A stretch of 64,000 nt of DNA, from positions 930,001-994,000 of the forward strand of contig VWND01000002.1 of NCBI GenBank assembly GCA_009599575.1, read 5' to 3'. The position numbers and the translations under genes were made by a program. Below the pieces are notes generated by a model that had not been told where the DNA came from, did no database searches, and saw only the letters and a list, made by a program, of their open reading frames with translations. The stretch comes from Blumeriella jaapii (taxonomy: Eukaryota > Ascomycota > Leotiomycetes > Helotiales > Drepanopezizaceae). Of the stretch, positions 22,436 to 33,650 are shown in pieces (within the stretch, counting starts at the first letter, position 1; each line of letters begins with the position of its first letter).

Positions 22436-22522
22436 TTATGTATATATGTATTATGTATATATGTATTATGTATGAATGTATTATGTATATATGTATTATG
22501 TATATATGTATTATGTATATAA
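22433..22522. repeat. 15-bp minisatellite adjoining the GTATGAAT array
   Basis: About six copies of a GTATTATGTATATAT-like 15-bp unit directly follow the 8-bp array; one copy retains GTATGAAT in place of the TATAT part. That hybrid copy suggests the 15-bp unit evolved out of the 8-bp one. Confidence 0.8.
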
Positions 22523-23330
22523 GTAAGCAAATATGTAAATATAGAAAAAGATTTCGAGCTTTCGATCCTTTGTACAATGCTGTAGAGCAGCCCTACGTTC
22601 AATTCCATCCAAATCGAGCGAGCACACATTTAAATGACCCTTCCTACCTAGGTACCTTGTTTACGCTCGGTAGTCCTCGCTTACAGTACCTTTGTTTCTC
22701 TCGTGTACAGTAGTTCTGCCCTGGCTTGACTTGGCTGCTGCCAGGATGGGAGTGCAACGACTTCGAGCAGGGTGCTGTACTGTATGTATGTACAGTACTG
22801 TACGTTTGGGCAGAGGGGAGACGGGACGGGACGGGATGTGTGCGGAGGCGAGGGGAAAGTCGGGAATTCCTGCCTGGATGGTGAACATGCGGTACGTACA
22901 GAACTGTAGGTGCGGTGGAGATACTGCAGATGTGAGGGTAGAGGGATCGGGAGGCATGTGCTGGACGGAGCTGTGCTCGATGGATGATGGTATTAGCGGT
23001 TCCGTCGCAACTCCAAATTGGCGAACCGCTCTGCTCTGCTCGTAGGCTCGCTTGACCGGAGTAGCAGTCGACGCTTGGCACTGGATGGAAATCCGACTGG
23101 TTTCTCTCCGCTGCCCTGGTTCCCGGGCTGGTGTGTATCGTCATCGAACGAGGGGCCGCAGATGTTTTGGAGTCAGCGCAAGCTTCATCAAAGTTCCGAT
23201 GAGGTAGACCTCGTCGTACTAGATAGACACCTCCTGAACCACACCTCCACATCAGCGAAGTGAATTTTTTTTAATTTTGATAGGGCTCGTCGCGCTTTGC
23301 GCTTTCATATCTATTCATGAAGAGCCGACG

Positions 23331-25344
23331 TCAAATCGTACTCATCTCTGGCGAATTAGGGGCAGGAACTGCTGCTTGCCTCGCCATCCTCATCTCGCTC
23401 TGGCTCAAGCCCAAACTAGCACTATAGTCCCCGAACGCAACCACCAGCTCATTCAACCCGCTCTTCAACGCAGCCAGCACAAGGTCCACCTCGGGACTCT
23501 CCCGCTTCTTCTCAACATCCGTCCAGTGGAAGACCAGATTCGCCTTGAAAGCCTCCAACTTCGTCACTGTAGAGGTCAGTGACCTAATGATGAGGCTGAC
23601 GTCTCTCTGCACATTGCCGAATTTGTCCTCTTTCAAACTGCAGACTGTGAATCGCGTTAAGGCGTCGATGGCGTCGACGATGATGCCTACGTCGCCGAAT
23701 GGCTCTCCTAGCACGACAGCCGATATCCTTCTCCTGTAGTCCTGGCGGAAAGGAATGCCGATTTGAGTCTTCAAGATCGTGAGAGCTAGTCTTTGAACAT
23801 CGCGCCGAAACCTGGTTGTCCGGGCTCCTCTTTTGGTGTCAAAACCTTCTCCGCCATTGCTATCGCCTTCATTGCTCTTGCACTCGCAGGACCAGGCGGT
23901 GACTGTCCCTGACTCTTCGCGAAATCTTGAATTTTTGCAGCAGCTGATGAGCGTCTAGACTTTGTAAAGAGGTCGCCTGACTCCTTTAAGCCATCTCTTG
24001 GGGGCTGTGAAATCCGAGGAAGGCCAGGAATAGGAGGTTCTGGGATTTGGGAAGGATCAGGTGAAGCGCCGCTCGGAAGTCTTTCGTAGTCAGCGATACG
24101 CAATTCGATGCTGTTGATGACTCCAAGGCAGACGTCCAGTATTTGTGACCATGTAGATCCACCTGCTCGATCAATGTCTTCGTATATAGCTTTTCGACGA
24201 CCCTCGAAACGTTCTGCTATGTACACAAGCTCCCAAAACGCAAAGGCCTGACAATCATTAGCTAGACGGCCCCAGGAACGCCTCGGTATGAAACTCACTC
24301 TGGTCTGCAGCTTCTTGCCCTTCAGGCCTGTCAACAAACTTCCATTAGGATCCCGTGACTCATATGTAATGGGCCTATCGTTTTTGAGCGGTTCTTGCGC
24401 TACGTAAAGGGAGAAGGCTGTGTTGCCGACTTCCCAGAGCATAACCAGGAAGAAGCCGGCTGTGAAGGTGTTTTTTAGCACGGTCAGATGGAAAGGCCGA
24501 GTGCTAGGAAGGGAGCTCGATTTCGGAAGATTGTACATAAAGCTCACGAAGAACCGCCCAATTCGCCACATGATCTTTCGAAAAGAAGGGAAGATACCCA
24601 GGTCCAGAGAATAGACGATGGGAGCAAGAAGTACCATGGCAAAGGACCGCTTCACAGAGGTAGCAATAATTGATGGTAGCTTGTTCCTCAACTGGGCAGA
24701 CGCTAGGACGGCTGTCTCCTGCTGTTCTCCCTTTACATCTAAAAACTTGGTCTTTGTAGCGGGCATGTCGATTCGGTCATAGTCGTACCAGAGGTGGAAG
24801 CCAGCTTGGACGAAGCCGAGGAGATATATGAAGAAGGTAAAGTAGATCGGTTTTTCGTTCAGTGCTTGGCGGTCTGTTCTCTGTATCGATCTGGTCCTGA
24901 ACAGATCTTGGTCCTTCGTTGCCGACCAGAGGTAGACCTCGCAAAAGAAGCCTGCCGAAAACAAGTACCACCCTAGAGTCTGCACGACTTGAGACGGCGT
25001 CTTGAAAGCGTACCTCATGAAAGTATCGAAACCTGAGTAAGATGTACGTGTTCCGACATGAAGCTGGCCGACTCGCAGAATGAAGATGGAGAAGGATGGT
25101 ATGAATAAAAGGCTACTCCGGAAGCCTGCTCTCCCAAGCGGAAACCAGGTCCAGAAATCTGCAAGCGTCAATAAGGATCCAACCGCGCGCCTGCTTTCCA
25201 AGACTCACACGAGTTCTTCTCTCCAATCAGAACAGCCTCTACATAGCACAGCGCAAAGAGCGATGCTGTTGCCAGCGCGAATCTTTTGTGCAAGGCTGGT
25301 GTCAGGAAGTCCTTGTACGGACGAATTCGGATTGCGGGCGGCAT
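23331..25344 (-). CDS. NDC1: Nucleoporin NDC1, with an apparent frame break near the C-terminal third
   Basis: NDC1 is a multi-pass protein that anchors nuclear pore complexes and, in fungi, spindle pole bodies. Exon 1 is 25344-25209 (starts MPPAIRIRPYKDFLTPALHKRF); intron 25208-25159 has donor GTGAGT; exon 2 is 25158-24299; a stopless 51-nt intron 24298-24248 (GTGAGT...GTCAG) interrupts LQTR/AFAFWELVYI; exon 3 continues to an in-frame TAG at 23788-23786 after GAMFKD. Membrane segments are recognisable at the N-terminus (FRSSLLFIPSFSIFILRV, VVQTLGWYLFSAGFFCEVYLWS and others). The conserved C-terminal part (VVLGEPFGDVGIIVDAIDALTRF ... NVQRDVSLIIR) follows in another frame from about 23774 to 23331. 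Eleven bases between GAC and ATCTTGAAG break the frame: an assembly indel, a real lesion or unusual splicing. It is divergent from PEP12. Confidence 0.85.
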
Positions 25345-25699
25345 GTCGGGAGGTCAGGGGATCTGTTTCCTCGCGCGATTTTATGGAGGTTGTAGTGATA
25401 GCGGTGGTTTGTACGCGGTGGCATCGAGATCCTCAGGTCATGGTGGAGAGTTGAGTAGAAGTTTGCGAAGGAAGGATTTGTTGACTTCGGATGTTTTGCA
25501 TCAAAATACCTGCAGTTCGAAAGCCTTGCCAAGCAAATTAAGGCGGCAACCAATCATGGACCTTGCCGAGCGTACGTCAACCCACGAGGCAACGGGGCGA
25601 AGGGCAACGACTTGTAACACCTTGTAACATCACTACCTCTCTTCTCCATTCATCGCATTCGTTGCAGCCACATCACCCAGTTCGATTCACAGTCTCAAG
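25345..25699. promoter_or_regulatory. Divergent promoter region of NDC1 and PEP12
   Basis: These 355 bp separate the two start codons and must hold both promoters. A CACCTTGTAACATCACTACC-like duplication of CTTGTAACA (about 25610-25630) is visible near the PEP12 side. No TATA box is evident. Confidence 0.5.
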
Positions 25700-26572
25700 A
25701 TGTCCTTCGATCAATTATCTTCAATGGAATCGCAGCCGACGACGATGCGCCGGCAGGATGATCCGCAATACTCAGACGATCCCGAGTTCCAGAGGCTATC
25801 GCAGGAACTCATGACCAAGCTGTTCACTTTGACGGGCAACATTTCGAGACTTTCCAACGAGGTGGCTTTGCTGGGCACAAGAAGAGATACAGAGCGGGTT
25901 CGGGAGAGAGTGCACGATCTGTTGGAAGAATCGAAGGATACATTCAAAGAGGTTGGCGAGGGTGTGAAGAAGATACAATCATGGGAGGATGTCAGCGTAA
26001 GTGGACGGAGAGACAAATTGTGTGTGCGGCCTGCTGATGCTCTAAAAGCCTTCGCAAAAGTATACCCAGCAAAATTGGCCCGCGAGTTCCAAAACAACCT
26101 GCAAGAGTTTCAATCTGTGCAGCGACAAGCACTCGAGAAACAGCGGTCTTCCGCCTCAGCCGCGCGGACGGCTTTAGATGAACAGCAATCCCCCGGGCCA
26201 GATGGAAGCCAGCCGTTTGGACAACAGCAGCAGCAGTCCCAGGAAGTGCTGAGGTTAGCATCGCAGGACGAAGTCGACTTTCAAGACTCCTTGATCGTAG
26301 AGCGAGAGGCAGAAATCCGGAACATCGAGCAGGGTGTCACAGAATTAAATGAGCTTTTCCGAGATGTTGCACACATCGTCAGCGAGCAAGGGGAGGTCCT
26401 GGATAATATCCACGAGAATGTGGAGAACACCAGGACCGACACGAGAGGGGCGGATCAGGAATTGAGAAGTGCTGCGAGATATCAACGGAATGCCCGATCG
26501 AAAGCATGCTGTCTGTTATTGATTTTGGCTGTAATTTTGACGGTAGTCATCCTGGCAGCGACCTTGGGCTAG
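25700..26572 (+). CDS. PEP12: Endosomal t-SNARE syntaxin Pep12
   Basis: A Qa-SNARE that drives fusion at the late endosome/prevacuole. Helical Habc-type residues (FQRLSQELMTKLFTLTGNISRL) lead to a linker, a SNARE motif (EAEIRNIEQGVTELNELFRDV... with the zero-layer Gln in VSEQGEVLDNIHENVE) and a C-terminal anchor (CLLLILAVILTVVILAATLG). The frame is open for 290 codons from 25700, but a typical intron (GTAAGT at 25997, CTAAAAG ending at 26048, 52 nt) lies inside. Splicing it yields the family block SPSQKYTQQ, and then the frame is off by one until an A-run at 26071-26074; one more A there would restore KLAREFQNNLQEFQ. The continuous frame is thus probably an accident, and residues about 99-125 of the unspliced translation are doubtful. 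Confidence 0.9.
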   Translation: MSFDQLSSMESQPTTMRRQDDPQYSDDPEFQRLSQELMTKLFTLTGNISRLSNEVALLGTRRDTERVRERVHDLLEESKDTFKEVGEGVKKIQSWEDVSVSGRRDKLCVRPADALKAFAKVYPAKLAREFQNNLQEFQSVQRQALEKQRSSASAARTALDEQQSPGPDGSQPFGQQQQQSQEVLRLASQDEVDFQDSLIVEREAEIRNIEQGVTELNELFRDVAHIVSEQGEVLDNIHENVENTRTDTRGADQELRSAARYQRNARSKACCLLLILAVILTVVILAATLG

Positions 26573-27644
26573 ACGGCAGCGTTCAGAGTGTGCGTTACTT
26601 CGAGGAGTTTTTGGCGTTGCGTCACCATCGAGCATACCAATGCTGTGCTCCAGTTTTTCAGTTCGAGTTCTCCTCAGGTATCGTCTGGAGAAGGAGCCAC
26701 AGTAGTAGAAGGCTCATTCTCGCTAAATTGGGCTCCTCAATGTAAAGATGTATCAAAACTCTATTGACCACGTACGGACTCCCATCAAATTCGATTCCAC
26801 GCTTCGGGACAAGACTTTACGTTTCCTCTCTCCGCTCAGTAGTAAAGAGGCTCTTGTTGTCGACGCCGGACTAAACTTAGCCCTAGTTTTGACACTGTTG
26901 ATCATCTCGGTTCTACTTGTGTAGTGGCCGTCGACTAGGCTAGAATTCCAATGCTTCGGAAGATACATAGAGTGGAGGACTTTTGCAAACGCGGATTTCA
27001 CGATCTCGTGTCTCATAACGGATCCCATCAAATAATCAATTTCCTCGTCTTCGGCACCTAAGTAGGAGTTCTGAAATCAAGTCGAAAGCGCGATTACGCC
27101 GATAATGAGCCGAATCCGAATCTCGCGTAAATACCAAAATATTATGATTCGGCAAAACGACACAACCCAAAAAAGGCAGAGAAATTAAGACCAAGCAAGA
27201 ACTTGTCCTCAGGGCCGTCCAGAGAGCAGATTCATTTCTGCAATTGGCCTATCAAGTGTTGCATCAAGTGTTGCATTGACCTAAATGTCATTAGTGTAGA
27301 GGTCTGGTGATATCCGTCTACCACTGCAAGCAGTGCCATAATTGGGTAAAAATGCATCTAGACCAGCACCGAAAAATCGCTGGTCCACCTCTACTTTTCT
27401 GACATGTTGGTTGGATGGCTCCAATCGCCCTAATAGGTAACCTTGCGAAACCGGTTAGCGCGAGGCGTGACATGTTATCCACCACGATCCCGAGATTGTT
27501 CCAGCCGCGGTATAACTACACCCTCAGGTGGAGGCTGTCATACCACTTTTCTATGTTAGCGCTTCTAAACAGATTTGCGATCTCATTGTCTTGATTGCTC
27601 TCGTTCCATTGCCATTCTAGTTCAATTGTGGTATTTCCTACCAA
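26573..27644. other. Intergenic region
   Basis: About 1.1 kb between PEP12 and ACH1, with even base composition and no satellite. It should contain the ACH1 promoter; a pyrimidine-rich leader precedes the ATG at 27645. No coding frame with recognisable features was found on either strand. Confidence 0.55.
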
Positions 27645-29636
27645 ATGGCCGCCTCAGCCGCCCTCACAGCGTCGGCTGCCTTGAAATCGCGCGTCAAGAG
27701 ACCGTCGATGCTTAGCAAGCTTACCCGTCTGGAGGACCTGATCCAGCATTTCCCCAATGGAGCGTACATCGGATGGTCCGGGTTCACGGGTGTTGGGTAT
27801 CCCAAGTACGTGTGTCACTTGCTCTTCACTCTCACACCTCCGAAGTCATGCGTTCCTGAGCCAGGGGGTCGGCACTTTCGGACCCCTCTATCACTGTCTA
27901 CTGATCTAGTTCCAGGAAAACCCCAACGATGCTTGCAGACTATGTCGAGCAGAACAACCTGCAGGGCAAGCTCAAGTATTCCCTCTTCGTGGGTGCAAGT
28001 TCTGGGGCCGAGACTGAGAATCGATGGGCAGCGTTGAACATGATTGAGAGACGCGCCCCGCACCAGGTTGGAAAGGCGATTGCGAAGGGGATTAACAGTG
28101 GAAACATCAATTTCTTCGACAAGCATTTGTCGATGTTCCCATCGGATTTGGTCTATGTAAGTGGCACTTTGGTTTGACTACAGAGGTCTTCGGCTGCTAG
28201 GAAATGAATGAATGGACTTAGTGCGCGGCAAGTATGAAGTGAATTCAAACGTGGCACATTTGCAATTGGATCTTCGGATCAGAACAGGTGCAGATGTCGA
28301 TCACGGGTGGTGTTTTTCTTGCTCTAACTGCATCATTCAAGTAGAGAAACAGCACACAAAGGTTAAAAGTCGCTAACCCAACATAAACTACAGGGTTTCT
28401 ACACGAAAGATAAGCCGAACAAGAAGCTGGATGTTGTAGTAGTTGAAGCATCACAAATCCTCGAAGATGGTGGCATTGTGCCTGGTGCATCGGTTGGTGC
28501 CTCTCCGGAGTTGATCCAAATGGCAGACAAGGTAAGTCCGTGATCCTCTACACTCTCTTGGGCATCTTTCTCAACGTCGCTAGATTATTATCGAAGTCAA
28601 CACGGCCATTCCGCCTATGGAAGGACTTCACGATATCACCATGACCTCTTTACCTCCTAACCGAAAGCCATACTTGATCATGGCCCCCGAGGACCGGATT
28701 GGAACGACTTCTATCCCTATCGACACCGAGAAGGTTGTGGCAATCATCGAGTCAGATTACCAAGATCAGACTGCGCCCAACACCCCACCCGATGCGAGCT
28801 CCGCAGCAATCGCGAGGCATCTAATTGAGTTCCTCGAGCACGAAGTCGCGCATGGCCGTCTCCCGAAGAACCTTCTCCCTCTTCAATCCGGCATTGGAAA
28901 CATCGCCAATGCCGTCATTGGTGGACTTGCAGAGTCGAAGTTCGAGCACCTCAAGGTTTGGACCGAGGTCTTGCAAGACACCTTTCTCGATCTGTTCGAC
29001 TCGAACAAGCTAGATTTTGCAACTGCGACCTCGATTCGCTTCTCCCCTGATGGCTTCAAGCGATTCTACGACAATTGGGATAGTTACCATGACAGGCTCC
29101 TCCTGCGATCTCAAGCCGTTTCCAATTCTCCCGAGATCATTCGCCGGCTGGGTGTCATTGGAATGAACACTCCCGTCGAGGTCGACATCTACGCGCACGC
29201 CAATAGCACCTGTGTGATGGGATCGCGGATGCTGAACGGGCTCGGGGGATCCGCCGACTTCCTCCGCTCGGCCAAGTATAGCATCATGCACACACCATCT
29301 ACTCGGCCCTCTCGGGTCGATCTTCATGGTGTGAGCTGTATCGTTCCCATGTGTACCCACGTTGATCAGACGGAGCACGACCTCGACGTTGTCGTTACCG
29401 AGCAAGGGCTGGCGGACGTCCGGGGACTGAGCCCCAAGGAGCGGGCCAAGGTCATCATTGAGAAGTGTGCGCACCCGGAGTATAGGCCTATGTTGAAAGA
29501 TTACTTGGAGAAAGCGGAGTTTGAGTGCATGAGAAGAGGTTGGGGCCACGAGCCACATTTGCTATGGAACAGCTTCGAGATGCACAAGGCTCTTGACCAG
29601 CAGGGGAGCATGAAGAAGCTGAAGACCTGGGGCTGA
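27645..29636 (+). CDS. ACH1: Acetyl-CoA hydrolase/CoA-transferase Ach1
   Basis: Ach1 is a mitochondrial enzyme of the acetyl-CoA hydrolase/transferase family; fungal members mainly move CoA between succinyl- or propionyl-CoA and acetate and are needed for acetate and propionate metabolism. Four exons fit: 27645-27805, 27916-28156, 28394-28531 and 28584-29636. The donors are GTACGT, GTAAGT and GTAAGT, and the introns are 110, 237 and 52 nt; the product is 530 residues, the usual size. Recognisable blocks are [30 protein letters not shown], the region [19 protein letters not shown], and [25 protein letters not shown] followed by [20 protein letters not shown]. The catalytic Glu is expected in the KVWTEVLQD segment, by family knowledge. 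The second intron is unusually long for this window. Confidence 0.96.
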
Positions 29637-30629
29637 CTTCTGCGCAAGAAATGATGAACTTGAGGCTGTATGGTCAAGCTGGATGTAGATCACTGCAGAA
29701 ACTGTCACCAAAAGGAACTACAGGCCTGGGTCGTTGCTGAAAAGAAGGAGTTGATCTGCGTGCCGTGCAAGGGAACACTCACAGCCAGCTTTTCCTCACG
29801 ATGGTCATTTTCTACCTATCACATTCCTCTTTTGTCTTAGTTTTTGGGTTTCTGGCTTCTGGTTTCTGGTTTCTGATTTCTGGTTTCCTGCTCTTCCCTC
29901 GAAACTCGCGTACTTGACGATCTGCAAGATCAGTCAACAAAGCGTTCAGGGTCAAATCCCAAGGCGGGCTCCAGGTAAGTAGTGTACTGTAAGTAGGCAC
30001 CGGAAGTAAACAAAGTAAAGTATAAAGCCAAAATACCCCTGGACCGGCCGTTTGTTCCTGACATCTTGGTGCTGCTGTGCGTGCTCGATGATTGGACCAG
30101 ACCCGGGTAAAGTGCCTGGATGTATTTAGTCGACTTCTTAGCGCCCGCTAAGAATGACAATCCTGAGAAAATGACAATTCCATCCATCACCGACCTCCAC
30201 TAACCGACACTGCGACACTGCGACCAGACCAGACTAGACGAGACCCCGACTCCGACCCGCCCCCCCTCCCCCCCCATCGACAACCTTCTCTCCTCCTTGC
30301 CTCACTCACCCTTACATCGTCCATCGCCATCTCCACCTCCATCTCCATCTCCATCTCCATCTACATCTCTCGCGCTTCAAGCTCTTCAAGCTCACACGGA
30401 ACAGCCAAAGCCGCCCTGCGAGGTGCTGCGTGCCAACACCAGCGATGGTCTCGATCTCGGTTTCTGCCAACCGCCACGCCCAATCTACCTGACTTCCATC
30501 TCCTCCCTGGGCGCAGCTCCTTGACCTGTCGCCCATCAGCACAGCCGGAGAGTTGAAACAACGCCCCCTCGACCGCGCACGACGGCACGCACACAACGAA
30601 GTTCAGGCCCCCGCCAGCTGGAAGCAGCG
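29637..30629. other. Intergenic region, SOG2 leader
   Basis: About 1 kb between two genes on the same strand. It holds TTCTGGTTTC repeats (29849-29886), a short C-run (30258-30275) and a CTCCAT hexamer array (about 30321-30370). The right half is pyrimidine-rich, as expected for a long fungal leader. No gene is supported. Confidence 0.6.
30321..30370. repeat. CTCCAT hexanucleotide repeat
   Basis: Eight or so imperfect CTCCAT units in the SOG2 leader region, which read as RWRWRW on the minus strand. Confidence 0.8.
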
Positions 30630-33600
30630 ATGTTGGAACGACCCTCAGGACCGCTGGGGACAGCGACGCAATCCACAGGCAGGCCGATGGCAGTAGAGAA
30701 CGGCCTGCAACGGACAGCACTCCCCGCTGGGGTCAGCAATACCGCCCGACGGATCCCGCCCCCCGTGCGACCTGCAGCAGCTGCAAACTCCTCCCTTTCG
30801 ACCCAGATCCCCATCTCTGGGGGGCAGGTCGTGGCACTGGCACAAGAGGCGATGAACAATGCCCTCGATGAGAATCTGACGAAGGCTGAGGAGGCCATCG
30901 AGGTGAGCAACGGGCTGAGGCCAGGCGTCACGATCGATTTGAGCCACAAGAAAATCCAGAAGTTCCCCGAGGAGGTCGTGGATATCATCAAGAATGAGCT
31001 TGAGAGGTAAGTGCCCTCTCCATCTTGTCCCACTGGTCTACCGCCAGCTGACGTGTGTCTTAGACTCGCGTTGTCACACAATATGATCTCCACATTCCCC
31101 TCCAGATTCGCGGAATGCACCTCTCTTCGATACCTGAATGTTCGCAACAATGCTATACGAGAATTTCCTCCATCTGTACGTCGAGAAGGCCGAAAGAAGG
31201 ACCGTTGGTGCTAATGACCTTGCAGATCTGCCACTTAACGTCACTCGAGATCCTGGATCTGGGTAGAAACAAACTAAAGATCCTCCCGCCCGAACTGTCC
31301 AGATTGATATCCCTCAAGGTTCTATCGGTTCAGAAGAATAAAATCGAAGTGTTGCCCTTCTGCCTTGCCGAGATGGCTTCCCTTCAAGTCCTCAAACTCG
31401 ACGGTAACCCGGTTCGATTCCCACCCAAGGAGATCATGCAACCGCAAGCTACGACGCCGCCCAATGGAGGATGGCAGGAGAACGAGACGGATGATCTCGC
31501 CATCACGCTACAAATCAAGCGATTCTTAAGGCAAAAGGTCTTGACAGACCGCTCGGAAACAGAGTCTGGTGGGGAAGAGTCGAGTGAAGGGACCGAGACT
31601 CCTCGACCTATGAAGCGCGTTATGAGTGGCAGGTTTCCTATCAAGGTGAATGGAACCGATGTTCCAGATCTGCGATCGCCAGCTCTACCCCGACCACCTC
31701 CAATTCCTTCTCGGTCCCACTACAGAGGATTGTCACAGCAAAATGCTGCTCTGCGACGACCTGGTGTTATGCCCTTGACGATTGGTAGCTCTAACGAACG
31801 CCTCCGCAGCAACAGTGAAAGTTTGCTCCAAGCGAACCGCGATCGCTCTTCTGACCGTTCGAGAAGGATGGGCATCGTATCGAAGAAAGCTGCAGAACTG
31901 GATACCGTGGACGAGACGAAAATCAATCGCTACAGTCACTATAGAGGTCTCAGCCATGGCTCGGCAATGCAAGGACCTAATGGCGTAAGCGGCCATGTCA
32001 ACTCCAGAAGTCCTGCCAGTCCTGCGGATTCATCCATTCAAAGACCAGTTTATGTCCGGCGTCTCTCGAGCCTCCCGGAGCGTAAGCGAGAGTCACATTC
32101 ACATAACCCCGTTGTCGAGGCCGCGGTTAGCATCTTATATGCGTTGTTCCAAGTACACCCGCTCATCCAAAGTCTTCTTGGAGTCACCCGCGACGGTACG
32201 AACAAGAGAACGAGTCTCGAGAGAGTGTTCTATAACGCCACAACCCACGTGGAAGAGCTCGATCGACACATTCAAGATTACATGGCAGAATCCGAGGACG
32301 ATGAGGAGACATCGCTGCATTCTGCCGAGAATGTGCATAGGGCATGCGTTGCTTGCGTTGGTGCATACATGCATGTCTGTGGCCTTCTCCAAAGGAACGT
32401 GGATACACTACTGGAGAATGGAGATCCCCGATACATTCGCACACTCTTGCTGCTTGTCTACGGAAGTACTGCAGAGATTCGCAATGCGGGAGTGGCTTTC
32501 ATGAAGGCCAATCGCCAACTCCTGACACAAGTCTCGGAAGTAGAGGGGGAGTCGCAGGTGATGGGGTTTCAACCAAGAGACAAATCTATCACTCCTACAC
32601 GTCAACGACCCGGCCCGGACTCGAGGACCCGGAGTGCGACAGTTGTTCAACACTCGAACCTTCGGGTTGCCACAGGTGGCGCTCCACCGCCCTTTTTGGG
32701 CAGTACTGGACGAGCTGCCACGATGACAAGCGCGATGACAAGCGCGACCCCTCGCTCTGGAGAATCTTTCGCCTCTTCGACGGCTTCCAGTGGTAGAATG
32801 GCTGGCGATTTCACTGAAGAGGACCGCATGTTTGAAAAGATTTTCCTGCGCTTGCAAGAGGCATCCGATATGAGCATCAGAGCTTTGCCCCATGTCAATG
32901 GCCACTTCTATACATCAATGGAGGCTGGTAGTCAGCAGAGCAAGCCAGAACAGCCTAGGCAATTCTGGCAAGCTCTGATCACTCGAACCTCCACAGCGTT
33001 GCAAACTGCTGAGAATCTCAAAGCTCGGCTTTCTCTCATCAGATTAAAGGATCCCGGCATCAGATCTCAGGGCTCGTTCTGGGAGCTTTGTACCGCATTC
33101 ATCATGGTAGGTGTTTGTCAGCATGTATAAATATATCAACGATCTGGGCTAAGCTGACGCTGTCTAGACCTATACGGACCTGGTCATGAAAGTCAAGGAA
33201 GCGAAAAGTACTTCGGCTTCACTACCGACTGATATCATCATGCTTCTCCGGCCACTGCAAAAAGCGATCAAGGAGACTAGTCAACTAATACAGACATCAC
33301 CCTGGTCTTTCTTGGCGACGCCACAGACAAACGGCTCCTTCAGTTTACAGTCGCCTATGTCGCAGGTCCCGCTTCCCATGACGCCTCAAAGTGCTGCACT
33401 CGGGCCTGCCGTGCAAGCAACTGTACCCTCCACTCCACAGAATGGTTCCTTCAGCGGCATGTTCAGCGGCAACGTCTTCGAGCGCGCTGACCACTTACTT
33501 TCCATGAATGGAAGCTCAGTCAACTCATCACGAAGCGGCACAATGACCTCGAGTTACGGGGGTAGCGAGGTGATGACACCCAACACCATTACCAGCCCTA

Positions 33601-33650
33601 TGCACTCCTTCGGAAGCCGTTTCAACAATGCTAACAAAGCAACATTCTGA
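30630..33650 (+). CDS. SOG2: RAM signalling network leucine-rich-repeat protein Sog2
   Basis: Sog2 is the LRR scaffold of the RAM network, which activates the NDR kinase Cbk1/Cot1 for polarised growth and cell separation. Four exons fit: 30630-31006, 31064-31175, 31226-33106 and 33168-33650 (introns of 57, 50 and 61 nt), giving 950 residues. Residues 1-95 are disordered; LRRs run about 100-230 (ITIDLSHKKIQKFP, LALSHNMISTFP, YLNVRNNAIREFP, ILDLGRNKLKILP, VLSVQKNKIEVLP, VLKLDGNPVRFPP); a Ser/Pro-rich region and the Sog2 domain (about 400-800) follow. Two HYRGLS sites, with target serines 333 and 406, match the Cbk1 consensus HxRxxS. The C-terminus is Ser/Asn-rich. The first two introns split the LRR coding. 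Confidence 0.95.

Larger units (their letters stand above)
22220..23330. other. Intergenic region with two short satellites
   Basis: About 1.1 kb between the 3' ends of the SprT-like and NDC1 genes (convergent). It holds the two satellites listed separately, three TACTGTA/TACAGTA clusters (about 22695, 22780 and 22800) and a GGGAC repeat (22815-22835). No gene is supported. Confidence 0.65.

Noticed and set aside
22332..22522. Regular repeats as a CRISPR array
   Set aside because: The units are contiguous and carry no unique spacers, and the genome is fungal.
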